Counted from the stretch's first letter, positions 25,801 through 34,443 are shown. The stretch: 64,000 nucleotides of DNA from JAZKHT01 sp040385245 (GCA_040385245.1 JAZKHT010000004.1:186001-250000); one strand, 5' to 3'. Numbers and translations: made by a program. The notes: generated from the letters alone by a model not told the origin.

Positions 25801-26583
25801 ATGAAACTGAGTGCTGCGCTTGGCCTGATGGCCCTGACCCTTGCCGCCCCCGCCTTTGCCCAAGTGCCCGATCTGGCCGGGCGCGAGGTGGTGGTGGTGA
25901 CCGAAAACGCCTATCCGCCGTTGCAGTTTCTGGACGCCGCAGGCGCCGCTGTCGGCTGGGAATATGACGCCATGGCCGAAATCGCAAAGCGGCTGAACAT
26001 CACAGTTTCCTATGAAAACATCAGTTGGGACGCGATGATCCCGGCGGTGTCGGAAGGGCAATTCGACATGGGGATGACAGGCATCACCATCCGCGATGAC
26101 CGCAAGGAAATGGTCGATTTCTCGGACAGCTACATGACGTCTGAAATGGTGATGATGGTGCGCGGCGACGAGGCACGGTTCACCGATGCCGCGTCCTTTT
26201 CGGCAAACCCCGAACTGCTGATGGCAGCCCAGCCTGGCACGACGCCGTTCTATGTCGGCGTCTACGAGGTGCTGGACGGCGACGAGGCGAACCCGCGCAT
26301 CAAGCTGTTCGAAACCTTTGGCGCCACGGTCGAGGCGTTGAAGGCAGGGGACGTCGATCTGGTGCTGACCGATGGCACTGCGGGTGCGGGCTATGTCGAC
26401 GCCAGCGCCGGCGGATTGAAGATCGTTGGTGACAAGCTGGGGACCGAGGATTTCGGGTTCATCTTCCCCAAGGGGTCCGATCTGGTCGGTCCGATGAATG
26501 CCGCGATTGCCGCGATGCGTGCGGATGGCACGCTTGAGGCGCTGAACAAGAAGTGGTTCCTTGATTACAAGATGGGCGGCTGA
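25801..26583 (+). CDS. Polar amino-acid ABC transporter substrate-binding protein
   Basis: Periplasmic receptor of the family 3 (HisJ/GlnH-like) type, 260 residues. The signal peptide ends LAAPAFAQ (cleavage near residue 21). The mature protein has ENAYPPLQFLDAAGAAVGWEYDAMAEIAKRL split around the first lobe, then FDMGMTGITIRDDRKEMVDFSD, the signature region of this receptor class. AGGTGCC precedes the ATG. A permease gene follows after a hairpin, but no ATPase gene is present, so it must borrow one. The exact amino acid cannot be read. Confidence 0.9.
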   Translation: MKLSAALGLMALTLAAPAFAQVPDLAGREVVVVTENAYPPLQFLDAAGAAVGWEYDAMAEIAKRLNITVSYENISWDAMIPAVSEGQFDMGMTGITIRDDRKEMVDFSDSYMTSEMVMMVRGDEARFTDAASFSANPELLMAAQPGTTPFYVGVYEVLDGDEANPRIKLFETFGATVEALKAGDVDLVLTDGTAGAGYVDASAGGLKIVGDKLGTEDFGFIFPKGSDLVGPMNAAIAAMRADGTLEALNKKWFLDYKMGG

Positions 26584-26590
26584 TGCCCCC

Positions 26591-26615
26591 GGCCCCGCAG
26601 CGTGACTGCGGGGCC
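26591..26615 (+). other. Intercistronic hairpin between receptor and permease genes
   Basis: Perfect inverted repeat GGCCCCGCAG (26591-26600) and CTGCGGGGCC (26606-26615) with a 5-base loop and no T-run. It sits 8 bases after the receptor stop and just before the permease start. Such elements often protect the upstream message and raise receptor over permease levels. Confidence 0.7.
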
Positions 26616-26623
26616 GCAGTCCA

Positions 26624-27421
26624 ATGACCTCGCCCCCGAAACAGGACAGCGATTTTCCATGGTGGCTGGTGATCCTTGCGATCACCGGGGCGTGGCTGTT
26701 TTACGAGGTCTGGGCCAGCGACGTCTATTCGCAGGCCATCGGCACACTGGCCAAGGGTATCCGCATCACCGTCTTTGTCACGCTGGTGGCGTATGGAATG
26801 GCCTGCGCGCTGGGCCTGTTGCTGGCGCTGGCGGGGACCAGCCGGTTCATCGTGCTGCGACAGATGGCGCGCCTGTATATCGAGGTGGTGCGCGGTGTGC
26901 CGATCATCGTGCTGTTGCTGTATGTGGCCTTCGTTGTGTCGCCCGCCTTTGTGATCGGGTGGAACTGGGTGACGGTGCCGTTGGGGTTCGATGCCCTGAA
27001 AACACGGGATTTTCCGCTGCTGTGGCGCGCGGTGATCGCGCTGACGATGGCCTATTCCGCCTTTCTGGCCGAGGTGTTCCGCGCCGGTCTGCAAGCGGTG
27101 GACAAGGGCCAGATCGAGGCCGCCGAGGCGCTGGGTCTGAACGGCTGGCAGCGGTTTCGCCACATCGTCTTTCCGCAGGCCTTTCGTATGATCCTGCCGC
27201 CCTTGGGCAATGACTTTGTGGCCATGGTCAAGGACAGCAGTCTGGTGTCCGTGCTGGGGGTGGCCGACATCACCCAATTGGGCAAGGTGACTGCGGCGGG
27301 GAATTTCCGCTACTTCGAGACATATAATCTGGTGGCGCTGCTGTACCTGACCATGACCATTGGCTTAAGTCTGATCCTGCGGCGTCTTGAGGCACGGCTG
27401 CGCGCCAAGACCGACCGTTGA
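26624..27421 (+). CDS. Polar amino-acid ABC transporter permease
   Basis: Inner-membrane permease of the HisMQ/GltJK type, 265 residues with about five to six hydrophobic segments. The N-terminal core has LAKGIRITVFVTLVAYGMA and YIEVVRGVPIIVLLLYVAF, hallmarks of the family. The EAA loop that contacts the ATPase reads EAAEALGLNGWQRFRHIVFP. Only one permease is encoded, so it would act as a homodimer or with an outside partner. It follows the receptor gene by 40 bases; the M3 peptidase gene comes next. Confidence 0.9.
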   Translation: MTSPPKQDSDFPWWLVILAITGAWLFYEVWASDVYSQAIGTLAKGIRITVFVTLVAYGMACALGLLLALAGTSRFIVLRQMARLYIEVVRGVPIIVLLLYVAFVVSPAFVIGWNWVTVPLGFDALKTRDFPLLWRAVIALTMAYSAFLAEVFRAGLQAVDKGQIEAAEALGLNGWQRFRHIVFPQAFRMILPPLGNDFVAMVKDSSLVSVLGVADITQLGKVTAAGNFRYFETYNLVALLYLTMTIGLSLILRRLEARLRAKTDR

Positions 27422-27527
27422 TCCGTTGGCGCGGGAAGAATTTTCCTGCGAAAGTTTTTCGGCCCCTGTGGAGGCGGCTGGACCTTGGGGCGGGGGATGC
27501 CTAGGGTCCTGCGCAAAGGAGATTGCC

Positions 27528-29546
27528 ATGACAAATCCTCTGTTGACGCAATGGGAAACGCCGTTCGGCCTGCCCCCTTTTGCACAGATCGGTGACGCGG
27601 ATTTCGGACCGGCGTTCGATGCCGCCTTGGCCGAGGCACGCGCCAACATCGCGGCCATCGCAGACAGTGTCGACGCACCGACGTTTGACAATACCATCGC
27701 GGCGCTGGAACTGGCCGAGGGCGCGTTGGACCGGGTGTCCGGGGTTTTTTACAATCTGGCAGGGGCCGACAGCACCGACGCGCGCGAGGCGTTGATGCGC
27801 GATCTTGCCCCGAAGATGAGCGCGTTCTCGTCCGAGGTGACAAACAATCAGGCGCTGTTTTCGCGGATCGACACGCTTTGGCAGGGGCGTGACGCTCTGG
27901 GGCTGGACGCCGAACAGATGCGGGTGCTGACGCTGTACCGGCGCATGTTCGTGCGCGCCGGTGCCGAATTGCGCGGCGATGCTGCGGCGCGATTGACGGC
28001 GGTCAAGTCGCGGCTGGCCGTCCTTGGCACGGCATTCGGCCAAAACCTGTTGGCGGACGAGAGGGACTGGTTCATGCCGCTGGCCGAGGTCGATCTGGAA
28101 GGGTTGCCTGATTTCGTGGTGGCCTCTGCCCGCACGGCAGGGGTCGAGCGTGGCCAATCGGGGCCGTTGGTGACACTGAACCGGTCGCTGATCGTGCCGT
28201 TCCTGCAGTTTTCCCCCCGGCGCGCCCTGCGCAAACGGGCGTATGAGGCGTGGGTTGCGCGCGGTGCCAATGGCAACGCCACCGACAACCGTGGGATTGC
28301 TGCCGAAATCCTTGCCCTGCGGGACGAGCGGGCAAAGCTGTTGGGGTATGCCAGTTTCGCTGACTTCAAGCTGGAGCCAGAGATGGCCAAGACGCCTGCG
28401 GCGGTGCGCGATCTGTTGATGCGCGTCTGGGCACCGGCCAAGCGCAAGGCAATGGAAGATGCGGCGATCTTGCAGGGCATGATGCAGGCCGACGGGGTGA
28501 ACGGCGAGTTGGAGGCGTGGGATTGGCGGTACTACTCCGAAAAGCGCCGCAAGGCCGAGCATGATCTGGATGAGGCGGCGCTGAAGCCCTACCTGTCGCT
28601 GGACGCGATGCTGGGCGCGCAGTTCGACTGTGCCAACCGCCTGTTCGGGTTGGAGTTTCGCGCGCTGGACGTGGTCTTGTATCATCCTGACGCCCGTGCG
28701 TGGGAAGTGACGCGGAACGGCGCGCATGTCGCGGTGTTCATCGGTGACTATTTCGCGCGGTCGTCGAAACGGTCGGGGGCGTGGTGTTCGGCAATGCGCA
28801 GCCAACGGAAACTGGGCGGCGATGTGCGGCCCATCGTCGTGAACGTCTGCAACTTTGCCAAAGGTGATCCGGCGCTGTTGTCCTATGACGATGCGCGGAC
28901 GCTGTTCCACGAGTTCGGGCATGCGCTGCATCAGATGCTGTCGGATGTGACCCACGGGTTCATCTCTGGCACCTCTGTCGCGCGGGATTTCGTGGAATTG
29001 CCCAGCCAGTTGTACGAACACTGGCTGGAAGTGCCCGAAGTGCTGGAAAAGCACGCGCGCCACTGGCAGACTGGGGATGCGATGCCCGCCGACAAGCTGC
29101 GGCGGTTGCTAGCGGCGGGCACCTATGATCAGGGGTTCGCAACGGTGGAATTCGTCTCGTCAGCGCTGGTCGATCTGGCGTTCCACGAAGGGGAGGCCCC
29201 TGCCGATCCGATGGCGATGCAGGATGCGGTATTGGCCGATCTCGGCATGCCGCGCGCGATCCGCATGCGGCATGCCACGCCGCATTTCGCGCATGTGTTT
29301 TCCGGCGATGGCTATTCGGCGGGCTATTACAGCTACATGTGGTCCGAAGTGATGGACGCTGATGCCTTTGCCGCGTTTGAAGAGGCGGGCGATCCGTTCG
29401 ATCCCGAAACCGCCCGGTTGCTCGAACGGCATATCCTGTCGGCGGGCGGATCGGACGAGGCAGAGGCGCTGTATCTGCGGTTCCGGGGGAAGATGCCGGG
29501 GGTAGAGGCACTGTTGAAAGGGCGCGGCTTGCTGGACGCGGCCTGA
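27528..29546 (+). CDS. M3 family metallopeptidase (oligopeptidase A / Dcp type)
   Basis: Zinc metallopeptidase that cleaves small peptides in the cytoplasm. The 672-residue product has the thimet-oligopeptidase architecture and the zinc motif HEFGH (His461, Glu462, His465) in TLFHEFGHALHQMLS, with a downstream Glu in the same helix bundle (RDFVELPSQLYEHWL). The start at 27528 has AAAGGAG eight bases upstream and begins with MTNPLLTQW, a typical N-terminus for the family; the longer frame overlaps the permease. Whether it acts as dipeptidyl carboxypeptidase or oligopeptidase A is not decided here. Confidence 0.93.
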   Translation: MTNPLLTQWETPFGLPPFAQIGDADFGPAFDAALAEARANIAAIADSVDAPTFDNTIAALELAEGALDRVSGVFYNLAGADSTDAREALMRDLAPKMSAFSSEVTNNQALFSRIDTLWQGRDALGLDAEQMRVLTLYRRMFVRAGAELRGDAAARLTAVKSRLAVLGTAFGQNLLADERDWFMPLAEVDLEGLPDFVVASARTAGVERGQSGPLVTLNRSLIVPFLQFSPRRALRKRAYEAWVARGANGNATDNRGIAAEILALRDERAKLLGYASFADFKLEPEMAKTPAAVRDLLMRVWAPAKRKAMEDAAILQGMMQADGVNGELEAWDWRYYSEKRRKAEHDLDEAALKPYLSLDAMLGAQFDCANRLFGLEFRALDVVLYHPDARAWEVTRNGAHVAVFIGDYFARSSKRSGAWCSAMRSQRKLGGDVRPIVVNVCNFAKGDPALLSYDDARTLFHEFGHALHQMLSDVTHGFISGTSVARDFVELPSQLYEHWLEVPEVLEKHARHWQTGDAMPADKLRRLLAAGTYDQGFATVEFVSSALVDLAFHEGEAPADPMAMQDAVLADLGMPRAIRMRHATPHFAHVFSGDGYSAGYYSYMWSEVMDADAFAAFEEAGDPFDPETARLLERHILSAGGSDEAEALYLRFRGKMPGVEALLKGRGLLDAA

Positions 29547-29561
29547 ATGGGGGCCATCGTA

Positions 29562-29585
29562 GGGGGGCGGGTTCGTCCCCCTTTT
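29562..29585 (+). terminator. Rho-independent terminator after the M3 peptidase gene
   Basis: A G-rich arm (from 29562) and its C-rich complement (29577-29581) flank a short loop and are followed by TTTTT (29582-29586). It starts about 15 bases beyond the peptidase stop and abuts the end of the convergent regulator gene. Confidence 0.7.
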
Positions 29586-30554
29586 TCATGCCCTTCGCAG
29601 GGTGCTCGGGGCAGCGCCGAAGTGGCGTCTGAACGCCCGTGACAGGGTTGATGGCGAGGAAAAGCCACAGCGCAAGGCCACCTCGGCCAAGGGGTGCCGG
29701 GTGTCGGTGATCATCCGGCGCGCGGCTTGCAGGCGCAGACCAAGGGCATAGGCGGCAGGCGTCTGGCCAAGCGCCTGATGGAACAGCATTTCAAGGCGGC
29801 GGGGTGACAGGCCCACGGCGCGGGCCGTCGTCTGGACGGGTTCAGGGGTGTCGAGTGTCGACTCCATCCGCGCGATAGCCTCGGCCACGCGGGGATCAAG
29901 GCGCGGATCGCGTTTGGGCGGGGCGAATTGCGGTTCGTGCCCGTCGCGCGCGGTGGTAATGAAGGACGCCGCCACCTGACGGGCCAGCGGCGCACCGTGG
30001 CGGCACCGGATCAGATGCAGCATCAGATCGGCAGCAGGCGCGGCTCCGCCTGCGGAAAACCGGGTGCGGTCGATGACAAAGCGGTCAGGCACCACGTCAA
30101 GCTGAGGGTGGGCGGCGGCGAGATCCTCGAGGTCTTCCCAATGCACGGTCGTCTTGTGCCCATCCAGCAACCCCGCGCGCGCCAGCACCCAAGGCCCCGC
30201 GTCGATCCCGCCGATCATGGCAAAGCGCGGGGCAGCACGGCGCAGGTCGCGCAGAAAGGGGCGGGTCGCCACCTCGGCCTGCCGATAGCCTGCGATAACG
30301 ATCAGGGCATCGGCCCCATCGCCTTGCGCCAGCGTCCCGCTGGAGGGCAGTTCGATCCCACAGGTCAGGGGAACGGGCTGACCGTCGGGCGACAGGATGC
30401 GCCAGCGATAGGCGTCGTGCCCCAGATGGCGGTTGGCCGCACGCATCGGATCAAGGGTCGAGGCCACCTCAAGGATCGAGGCGTGCGGCAGAACCAGCAC
30501 CGCGATGGTCAGCGGGTCTTGCGACGGGGCAAAGATCGTTTCGCTTTTCGCCAT
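29586..30554 (-). CDS. GlxA/CdhR-like transcriptional regulator (DJ-1 + AraC domains)
   Basis: DNA-binding regulator of 322 residues. The N-terminal DJ-1/PfpI-like domain (about 15-185) contains ILSPDGQPVPLTCGIELPSS and MIGGIDAGPWVLARAGLLDG. The C-terminal AraC helix-turn-helix domain (about 215-318) ends LAEVALRCGFSSPSTLSRAFRRHFG. The start at 30554 is the ATG nearest the divergent operon; the longer open frame is antisense to the next genes. CdhR, the carnitine-responsive activator of Pseudomonas, has this architecture and is linked to the same catabolic genes. Carnitine or a breakdown product is therefore the likely effector (inference). Confidence 0.85.
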   Translation of the reverse strand: MAKSETIFAPSQDPLTIAVLVLPHASILEVASTLDPMRAANRHLGHDAYRWRILSPDGQPVPLTCGIELPSSGTLAQGDGADALIVIAGYRQAEVATRPFLRDLRRAAPRFAMIGGIDAGPWVLARAGLLDGHKTTVHWEDLEDLAAAHPQLDVVPDRFVIDRTRFSAGGAAPAADLMLHLIRCRHGAPLARQVAASFITTARDGHEPQFAPPKRDPRLDPRVAEAIARMESTLDTPEPVQTTARAVGLSPRRLEMLFHQALGQTPAAYALGLRLQAARRMITDTRHPLAEVALRCGFSSPSTLSRAFRRHFGAAPSTLRRA

Positions 30555-30562
30555 GATTATTT

Positions 30563-30616
30563 CGTAAATCGTCAAGCAGGGCCGCGCAAGGGCGTTAAAG
30601 TCGGGCGCGTAAATCG
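30563..30616. promoter_or_regulatory. Repeated 9-mer between regulator and carnitine genes (possible operator)
   Basis: CGTAAATCG occurs twice in direct orientation, at 30563-30571 and 30608-30616, exactly 45 bases apart. A related CGTTAAAGTCG lies between at 30593-30603. The 72-base gap between the divergent start codons must hold both promoters. The second copy overlaps the Shine-Dalgarno GGAGG of the BKACE gene. Confidence 0.35.
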
Positions 30617-30626
30617 GAGGAACACC

Positions 30627-31541
30627 ATGCCACTTGCCATGAACCGCGAGGTTTTCATCACCTGTGCCGTGACCGGATCGGGCGGCACGCAGGACCGCAG
30701 CCCGCATGTGCCGCGCAGCCCGGCGCAGATCGCCGACAGCGCGATTGCGGCGGCCAAGGCGGGGGCGGCGGTGGTGCATTGCCATGTGCGCGACCCTGAA
30801 ACCGGCAAACCATCGCGTGATCCCGCGCTTTACCGCGAAGTGACCGAACGTATCCGCGACAGCGCAACGGATGTCGTGCTGAACCTGACAGCAGGCATGG
30901 GCGGCGACATCTATTTCGAAGGGTCCGAGGATATGGGGCGTATGGGCCCGCGATCCGACATGGCCGGGGCGACCGAACGCGTGGCGCATGTCGTGGATTG
31001 CCGACCTGAGATTTGCACGCTCGACTGCGGCACGATGAACTTCAACGAGGCCGATTATGTAATGGTCAACACGCCGGGCCTGTTGCGCGACATGGCGCGG
31101 CGGATGACGGCGGCGGGCGTGCGGATCGAGATCGAGGCGTTCGACACCGGGCACCTGTGGTTGGCCAAGGAACTGGTCAAAGAGGGGGCGATACCCGATC
31201 CGGTGCTGGTGCAGTTGTGCATGGGCGTGCCGTGGGGTGCGCCGGACGATCTGAACACCTTCATGGCGATGGTGAACAACGTGCCGTCGAACTGGCATTG
31301 GTCGGCCTTTTCCATCGGTCGCAATCAGATGGCTTATGTTGCGGCCGCCGTTCTGGGCGGCGGCAACGTGCGGGTGGGGCTGGAGGACAACCTGTGGCTC
31401 GACAAGGGCGTGCTGGCCACCAACGCGCAACTGGTGGAACGCGCGGCGACCATCATCGAAAGCATGGGCGCGCGGGTGATCACACCGGCCGAGGTGCGGG
31501 CGAAACTGAAGCTGGAAAAACGCGCGCCTTTGGCACGTTAA
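30627..31541 (+). CDS. BKACE family protein (3-dehydrocarnitine cleavage enzyme)
   Basis: Beta-keto acid cleavage enzyme of 304 residues. Next to a carnitine dehydrogenase it most likely condenses 3-dehydrocarnitine with acetyl-CoA to give betainyl-CoA and acetoacetate. The metal-binding pair is His51 and His53 in VVHCHVRDPETGKPSRDP, within the TIM-barrel fold. NPGLL- and GVPWGAPDDLNTFMAM-like stretches match the family. GGAGG lies seven bases before the ATG. The family was formerly annotated 3-keto-5-aminohexanoate cleavage enzyme (Kce); carnitine specificity is inferred from the neighbours, being divergent from the CdhR-like gene and 15 bases before the dehydrogenase. Confidence 0.88.
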   Translation: MPLAMNREVFITCAVTGSGGTQDRSPHVPRSPAQIADSAIAAAKAGAAVVHCHVRDPETGKPSRDPALYREVTERIRDSATDVVLNLTAGMGGDIYFEGSEDMGRMGPRSDMAGATERVAHVVDCRPEICTLDCGTMNFNEADYVMVNTPGLLRDMARRMTAAGVRIEIEAFDTGHLWLAKELVKEGAIPDPVLVQLCMGVPWGAPDDLNTFMAMVNNVPSNWHWSAFSIGRNQMAYVAAAVLGGGNVRVGLEDNLWLDKGVLATNAQLVERAATIIESMGARVITPAEVRAKLKLEKRAPLAR

Positions 31542-31556
31542 CGGGGGGGACCGGGC

Positions 31557-33011
31557 ATGACACGCAAGGCGGCAATCATTGGTGGTGGAGTGATCGGTGG
31601 CGGTTGGGCTGCGCGGTTTTTGCTGAACGGCTGGGATGTCGCGGTGTTCGATCCCGACCCCGAGGTGGAGCGCAAGGTGGGTGAAGTGCTGGCCAACGCC
31701 CGCCGCGCGCTGCCTGCGCTGTCGGATGGGCCGATGCCTGCCGAAGGCCGCCTGACCTTTGCCGGAACCATCACCGAGGCGCTGGAGGGGGCCGAATATG
31801 TGCAGGAATCCGTCAGCGAACGGCTGGATCTGAAGCATCGCGTCTATCGCCAGATTCAGCAGGCGGCCCCCGGCGTGATGATCGGATCGTCCACCTCGGG
31901 CTTCAAGCCGAGCGAGTTGCAGGATGGGATGGCAAACCCGGCCACGATCTTTGTCGCCCACCCGTTCAACCCGGTCTACCTGCTGCCGCTGGCCGAAGTG
32001 GTGCCGTCGGCCAAATCCGACCCCGCCCTGATCGAACGCGCCAAAGAGACGTTGCGCGAAATCGGCATGTTCCCGCTGCATGTGCGCAAGGAAATCGACG
32101 CCCATATCGCCGATCGGTTCCTAGAGGCGGTCTGGCGCGAGGCGCTGTGGCTGGTCAAGGACGGCATCGCAACGACGGAAGAAATCGACGAGGCGATCCG
32201 CATGGGCTTTGGTCTGCGCTGGGGGCAGATGGGCCTGTTCGAGACGTATCGCGTCGCGGGCGGCGAAGCAGGCATGAAGCACTTCATGGCCCAGTTCGGC
32301 CCGTGCCTGCAATGGCCCTGGACCAAACTGACGGATGTGCCCGAGTTCAATGACGAACTTGTCGATCTGATTGCCGGACAGTCTGACGCGCAGTCAGGCA
32401 TGCACACTATCCGCGAGTTGGAGCGGATCCGCGACCAGAACCTGATCGGGTTCCTGCGGGTGCTGAAGGAACGCAACTGGGGCGCCGGGAAGGTGTTGTT
32501 GGAGCATGACGCGCGCCGTCGTGCCGTGATGTCCGTGGCAGTTCCGGGTGCCGGACCGATGGAATGCGCCCGTCTGACCGTGCTGCCCGGATGGATCGAT
32601 TACAACGGCCACATGACCGAAAGCCGCTATCTGTTCGCCGCCTCCGAAACCTGCGATGCCTTCCTGCGTCACATCGGGGCGGACATCGCCTATGTCGGCA
32701 CGGGATTCAGCTATTATACCGCCGAAACCCACATCATGCATCTGGACGAGGCAAAGCTTGGCGATGCGCTGACCGGAACGGTGCAGGTGATCCATGCCGA
32801 TGAAAAGCGGCTGCACCTCTTTATCCGCATCCTGAAGGGCGATGTGGCCGTGGCCACGTTGGAACAGATGCTGCTGCATGTCGATATGGCGGCGGGCAAG
32901 ACCTGTGCCGCCCCGGCGGCAATTCTGAACCGGCTGTTGCCGATTGCGCTGGCGCATCAGGCGCTGGACCGGCCAAGTGCGGCCGGTCGTCACGTCGGCC
33001 AGCGCGGATAG
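31557..33011 (+). CDS. L-carnitine 3-dehydrogenase fused to a betainyl-CoA thioesterase-like domain
   Basis: Two-domain enzyme of 484 residues. Residues 1 to about 320 form an NAD-dependent 3-hydroxyacyl-CoA-dehydrogenase-like domain (GGGVIGGGWAARFLLNGWDV near 9-28; SSTSGFKPSEL; VAHPFNPVYLLPLAEVV) that would oxidise L-carnitine to 3-dehydrocarnitine. Residues from about 332 form a hotdog thioesterase with the typical LPGWIDYNGHMTESRY and VGTGFSYYTAETHIMHLDE. That domain would hydrolyse betainyl-CoA to glycine betaine. In Pseudomonas the two are separate genes; fused versions are known in rhizobia. It lies in the operon between BKACE and acyl-CoA dehydrogenase (gaps of 15 and 9 bases). Confidence 0.9.
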   Translation: MTRKAAIIGGGVIGGGWAARFLLNGWDVAVFDPDPEVERKVGEVLANARRALPALSDGPMPAEGRLTFAGTITEALEGAEYVQESVSERLDLKHRVYRQIQQAAPGVMIGSSTSGFKPSELQDGMANPATIFVAHPFNPVYLLPLAEVVPSAKSDPALIERAKETLREIGMFPLHVRKEIDAHIADRFLEAVWREALWLVKDGIATTEEIDEAIRMGFGLRWGQMGLFETYRVAGGEAGMKHFMAQFGPCLQWPWTKLTDVPEFNDELVDLIAGQSDAQSGMHTIRELERIRDQNLIGFLRVLKERNWGAGKVLLEHDARRRAVMSVAVPGAGPMECARLTVLPGWIDYNGHMTESRYLFAASETCDAFLRHIGADIAYVGTGFSYYTAETHIMHLDEAKLGDALTGTVQVIHADEKRLHLFIRILKGDVAVATLEQMLLHVDMAAGKTCAAPAAILNRLLPIALAHQALDRPSAAGRHVGQRG

Positions 33012-33020
33012 GGGGCAGCG

Positions 33021-34184
33021 ATGCAGTTCGGACTGACCGAAGAACAGCAGATGATCGTCGCGACCACGCGCGCCTTTGTCGAAGACCAGCTTTTCCCGCA
33101 CGAGGCCGAGGTGGAACGCAGCGGTCACCTGCGGATGGACTTGATCCGCGATTTGCAGGCCAAGGCGATGGCGGCGGGTCTGTATGCGGCCAACATGCCC
33201 GCCGAGGTGGGGGGCGCAGGTCTGGATACGCTGACCTGGCTTTTATACGAAAAGGAATTGGGCAAGGCGAACTATGCCCTTCACTGGACCTGCGTCGCGC
33301 GCCCGTCGAATATCCTGCTGGCCGGCACGCCGGAACAGCGGGAACGCTATCTGTATCCCTGCATCCGGGGGGAGACTTGGGATTGCCTTGCCATGACCGA
33401 ACCCGGGGCTGGGTCTGACTTGCGCGGCATGAAGGCCAGCGCACGACCGGATGGCGGTGACTGGGTGCTGAACGGCACCAAACATTTCATCAGCCATGCC
33501 GACATCGCCGGGTTTTCAATCGTCTTCATGGCGACGGGCGAAGAGGACACGCCGCGCGGCAAAAAAAAGCGGATCACGGCGTTCTTTGTCGACAAGGGCA
33601 CGCCGGGGTTCACCGTGCGCGAAGGCTATCGCAACGTCAGCCATCGCGGCTACACCAACGCAATCCTTGAATTCAACGACTGCCGTCTGCCGCAGTCAGC
33701 GGTCCTGGGCGAGGTGCACAAGGGGTTCGAGGTGGCGAACACCTGGCTCGGGGCGACGCGGTTGCAGGTGGCTGCGACCTGCCTTGGCCGGGCCGAACGC
33801 GCGCTGGGCCATGCCATCGCCTATGCCGCCGACCGCCGTCAGTTCGGCCAGCCCATCGGCAAGTTTCAGGGCGTGTCGTTCAAGCTGGCCGACATGGCGA
33901 TGGAACTGAAGGCCGCCGAACTGCTGACATGGGAGGCGGCGTGGAAATTCGATCAGGGCACGGTGACCGAGGCCGACATGTCGATGGCGAAACTGAAGGC
34001 GACCGAGGTGCTGGCCATGATCGCGGACGAGGCGATCCAGATCCACGGTGGCATGGGTCTGATGGATGATCTGCCGCTGGAACGTATCTGGCGCGATGCG
34101 CGGGTTGAACGGATATGGGAGGGCACGTCCGAAATTCAGCGTCACATCATCAGCCGCGAATTGCTGCGCCCGCATGAGGGGTGA
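33021..34184 (+). CDS. Acyl-CoA dehydrogenase (possibly gamma-butyrobetainyl-CoA)
   Basis: FAD flavoenzyme of 387 residues that introduces a 2,3-double bond into an acyl-CoA. Domains are complete: N-terminal helical domain (FGLTEEQQMIVATTRAFVED), the FAD-binding CLAMTEPGAGSDLRGM and NGTKHFISHADIAGF, and the C-terminal helical bundle (YAADRRQFGQPIGKFQGVSF, IQIHGGMGLMDDLPLERIWR, RIWEGTSEIQRHIISREL). It follows the carnitine dehydrogenase fusion by 9 bases. In this setting the substrate may be gamma-butyrobetainyl-CoA, giving crotonobetainyl-CoA; that is inference. A repeat element lies after its stop. Confidence 0.9.
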   Translation: MQFGLTEEQQMIVATTRAFVEDQLFPHEAEVERSGHLRMDLIRDLQAKAMAAGLYAANMPAEVGGAGLDTLTWLLYEKELGKANYALHWTCVARPSNILLAGTPEQRERYLYPCIRGETWDCLAMTEPGAGSDLRGMKASARPDGGDWVLNGTKHFISHADIAGFSIVFMATGEEDTPRGKKKRITAFFVDKGTPGFTVREGYRNVSHRGYTNAILEFNDCRLPQSAVLGEVHKGFEVANTWLGATRLQVAATCLGRAERALGHAIAYAADRRQFGQPIGKFQGVSFKLADMAMELKAAELLTWEAAWKFDQGTVTEADMSMAKLKATEVLAMIADEAIQIHGGMGLMDDLPLERIWRDARVERIWEGTSEIQRHIISRELLRPHEG

Positions 34185-34212
34185 CAGAGGCGCATGGGCT
34201 GAAGCGTCGCAC

Positions 34213-34277
34213 GGGGAGCTGTTTGCCCCCCACGGCCTTCGGCCTTCCCCCCAAGGATATTTGAGAACAAATGAAAG
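34213..34277 (+). repeat. Dispersed hairpin-GGATATTT element, copy A
   Basis: GC-rich inverted repeats (GGGG...CCCC, GGCCTTCGGCC) followed by CCCCCCAAGGATATTTGAGA and AACAAATGAAAG. Same direction as, and about 30 bases beyond, the acyl-CoA dehydrogenase stop. Confidence 0.75.
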
Positions 34278-34394
34278 CAACGAAATGTTAACTTTCAGGT
34301 GGCAGTCTGGAACTACGGTACATGGGTGGGCCCCGATGACCGTAACAGGTGAATACCCTCTGCCTCCTGCATGGGGGGCAGGGCGGCCTTTACC

Positions 34395-34443
34395 CATTTT
34401 CATCTGTTCAGAAATATCCTGGGGTCCGGGGCAAAACCCCGGG
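34395..34443 (-). repeat. Dispersed hairpin-GGATATTT element, copy B
   Basis: On the minus strand CCGGGG-TTTTG-CCCCGG forms a hairpin, then ACCCCAGGATATTTCTGAAC and AGATGAAAATGG. It is the only copy with no minus-strand gene immediately upstream. Confidence 0.75.

Noticed and set aside
25708..26685. Long 5' extension of the amidase frame
   Set aside because: It runs antisense through the amino-acid receptor gene; the amidase N-terminus begins at 25707.
27501..29063. 520-codon minus-strand frame
   Set aside because: Antisense to the M3 peptidase, whose zinc motif and family length are intact.
30555..32105. Long 5' extension of the GlxA-type regulator frame
   Set aside because: The extra 517 codons are antisense to the BKACE and carnitine dehydrogenase genes; the regulator domain begins at the ATG at 30554.
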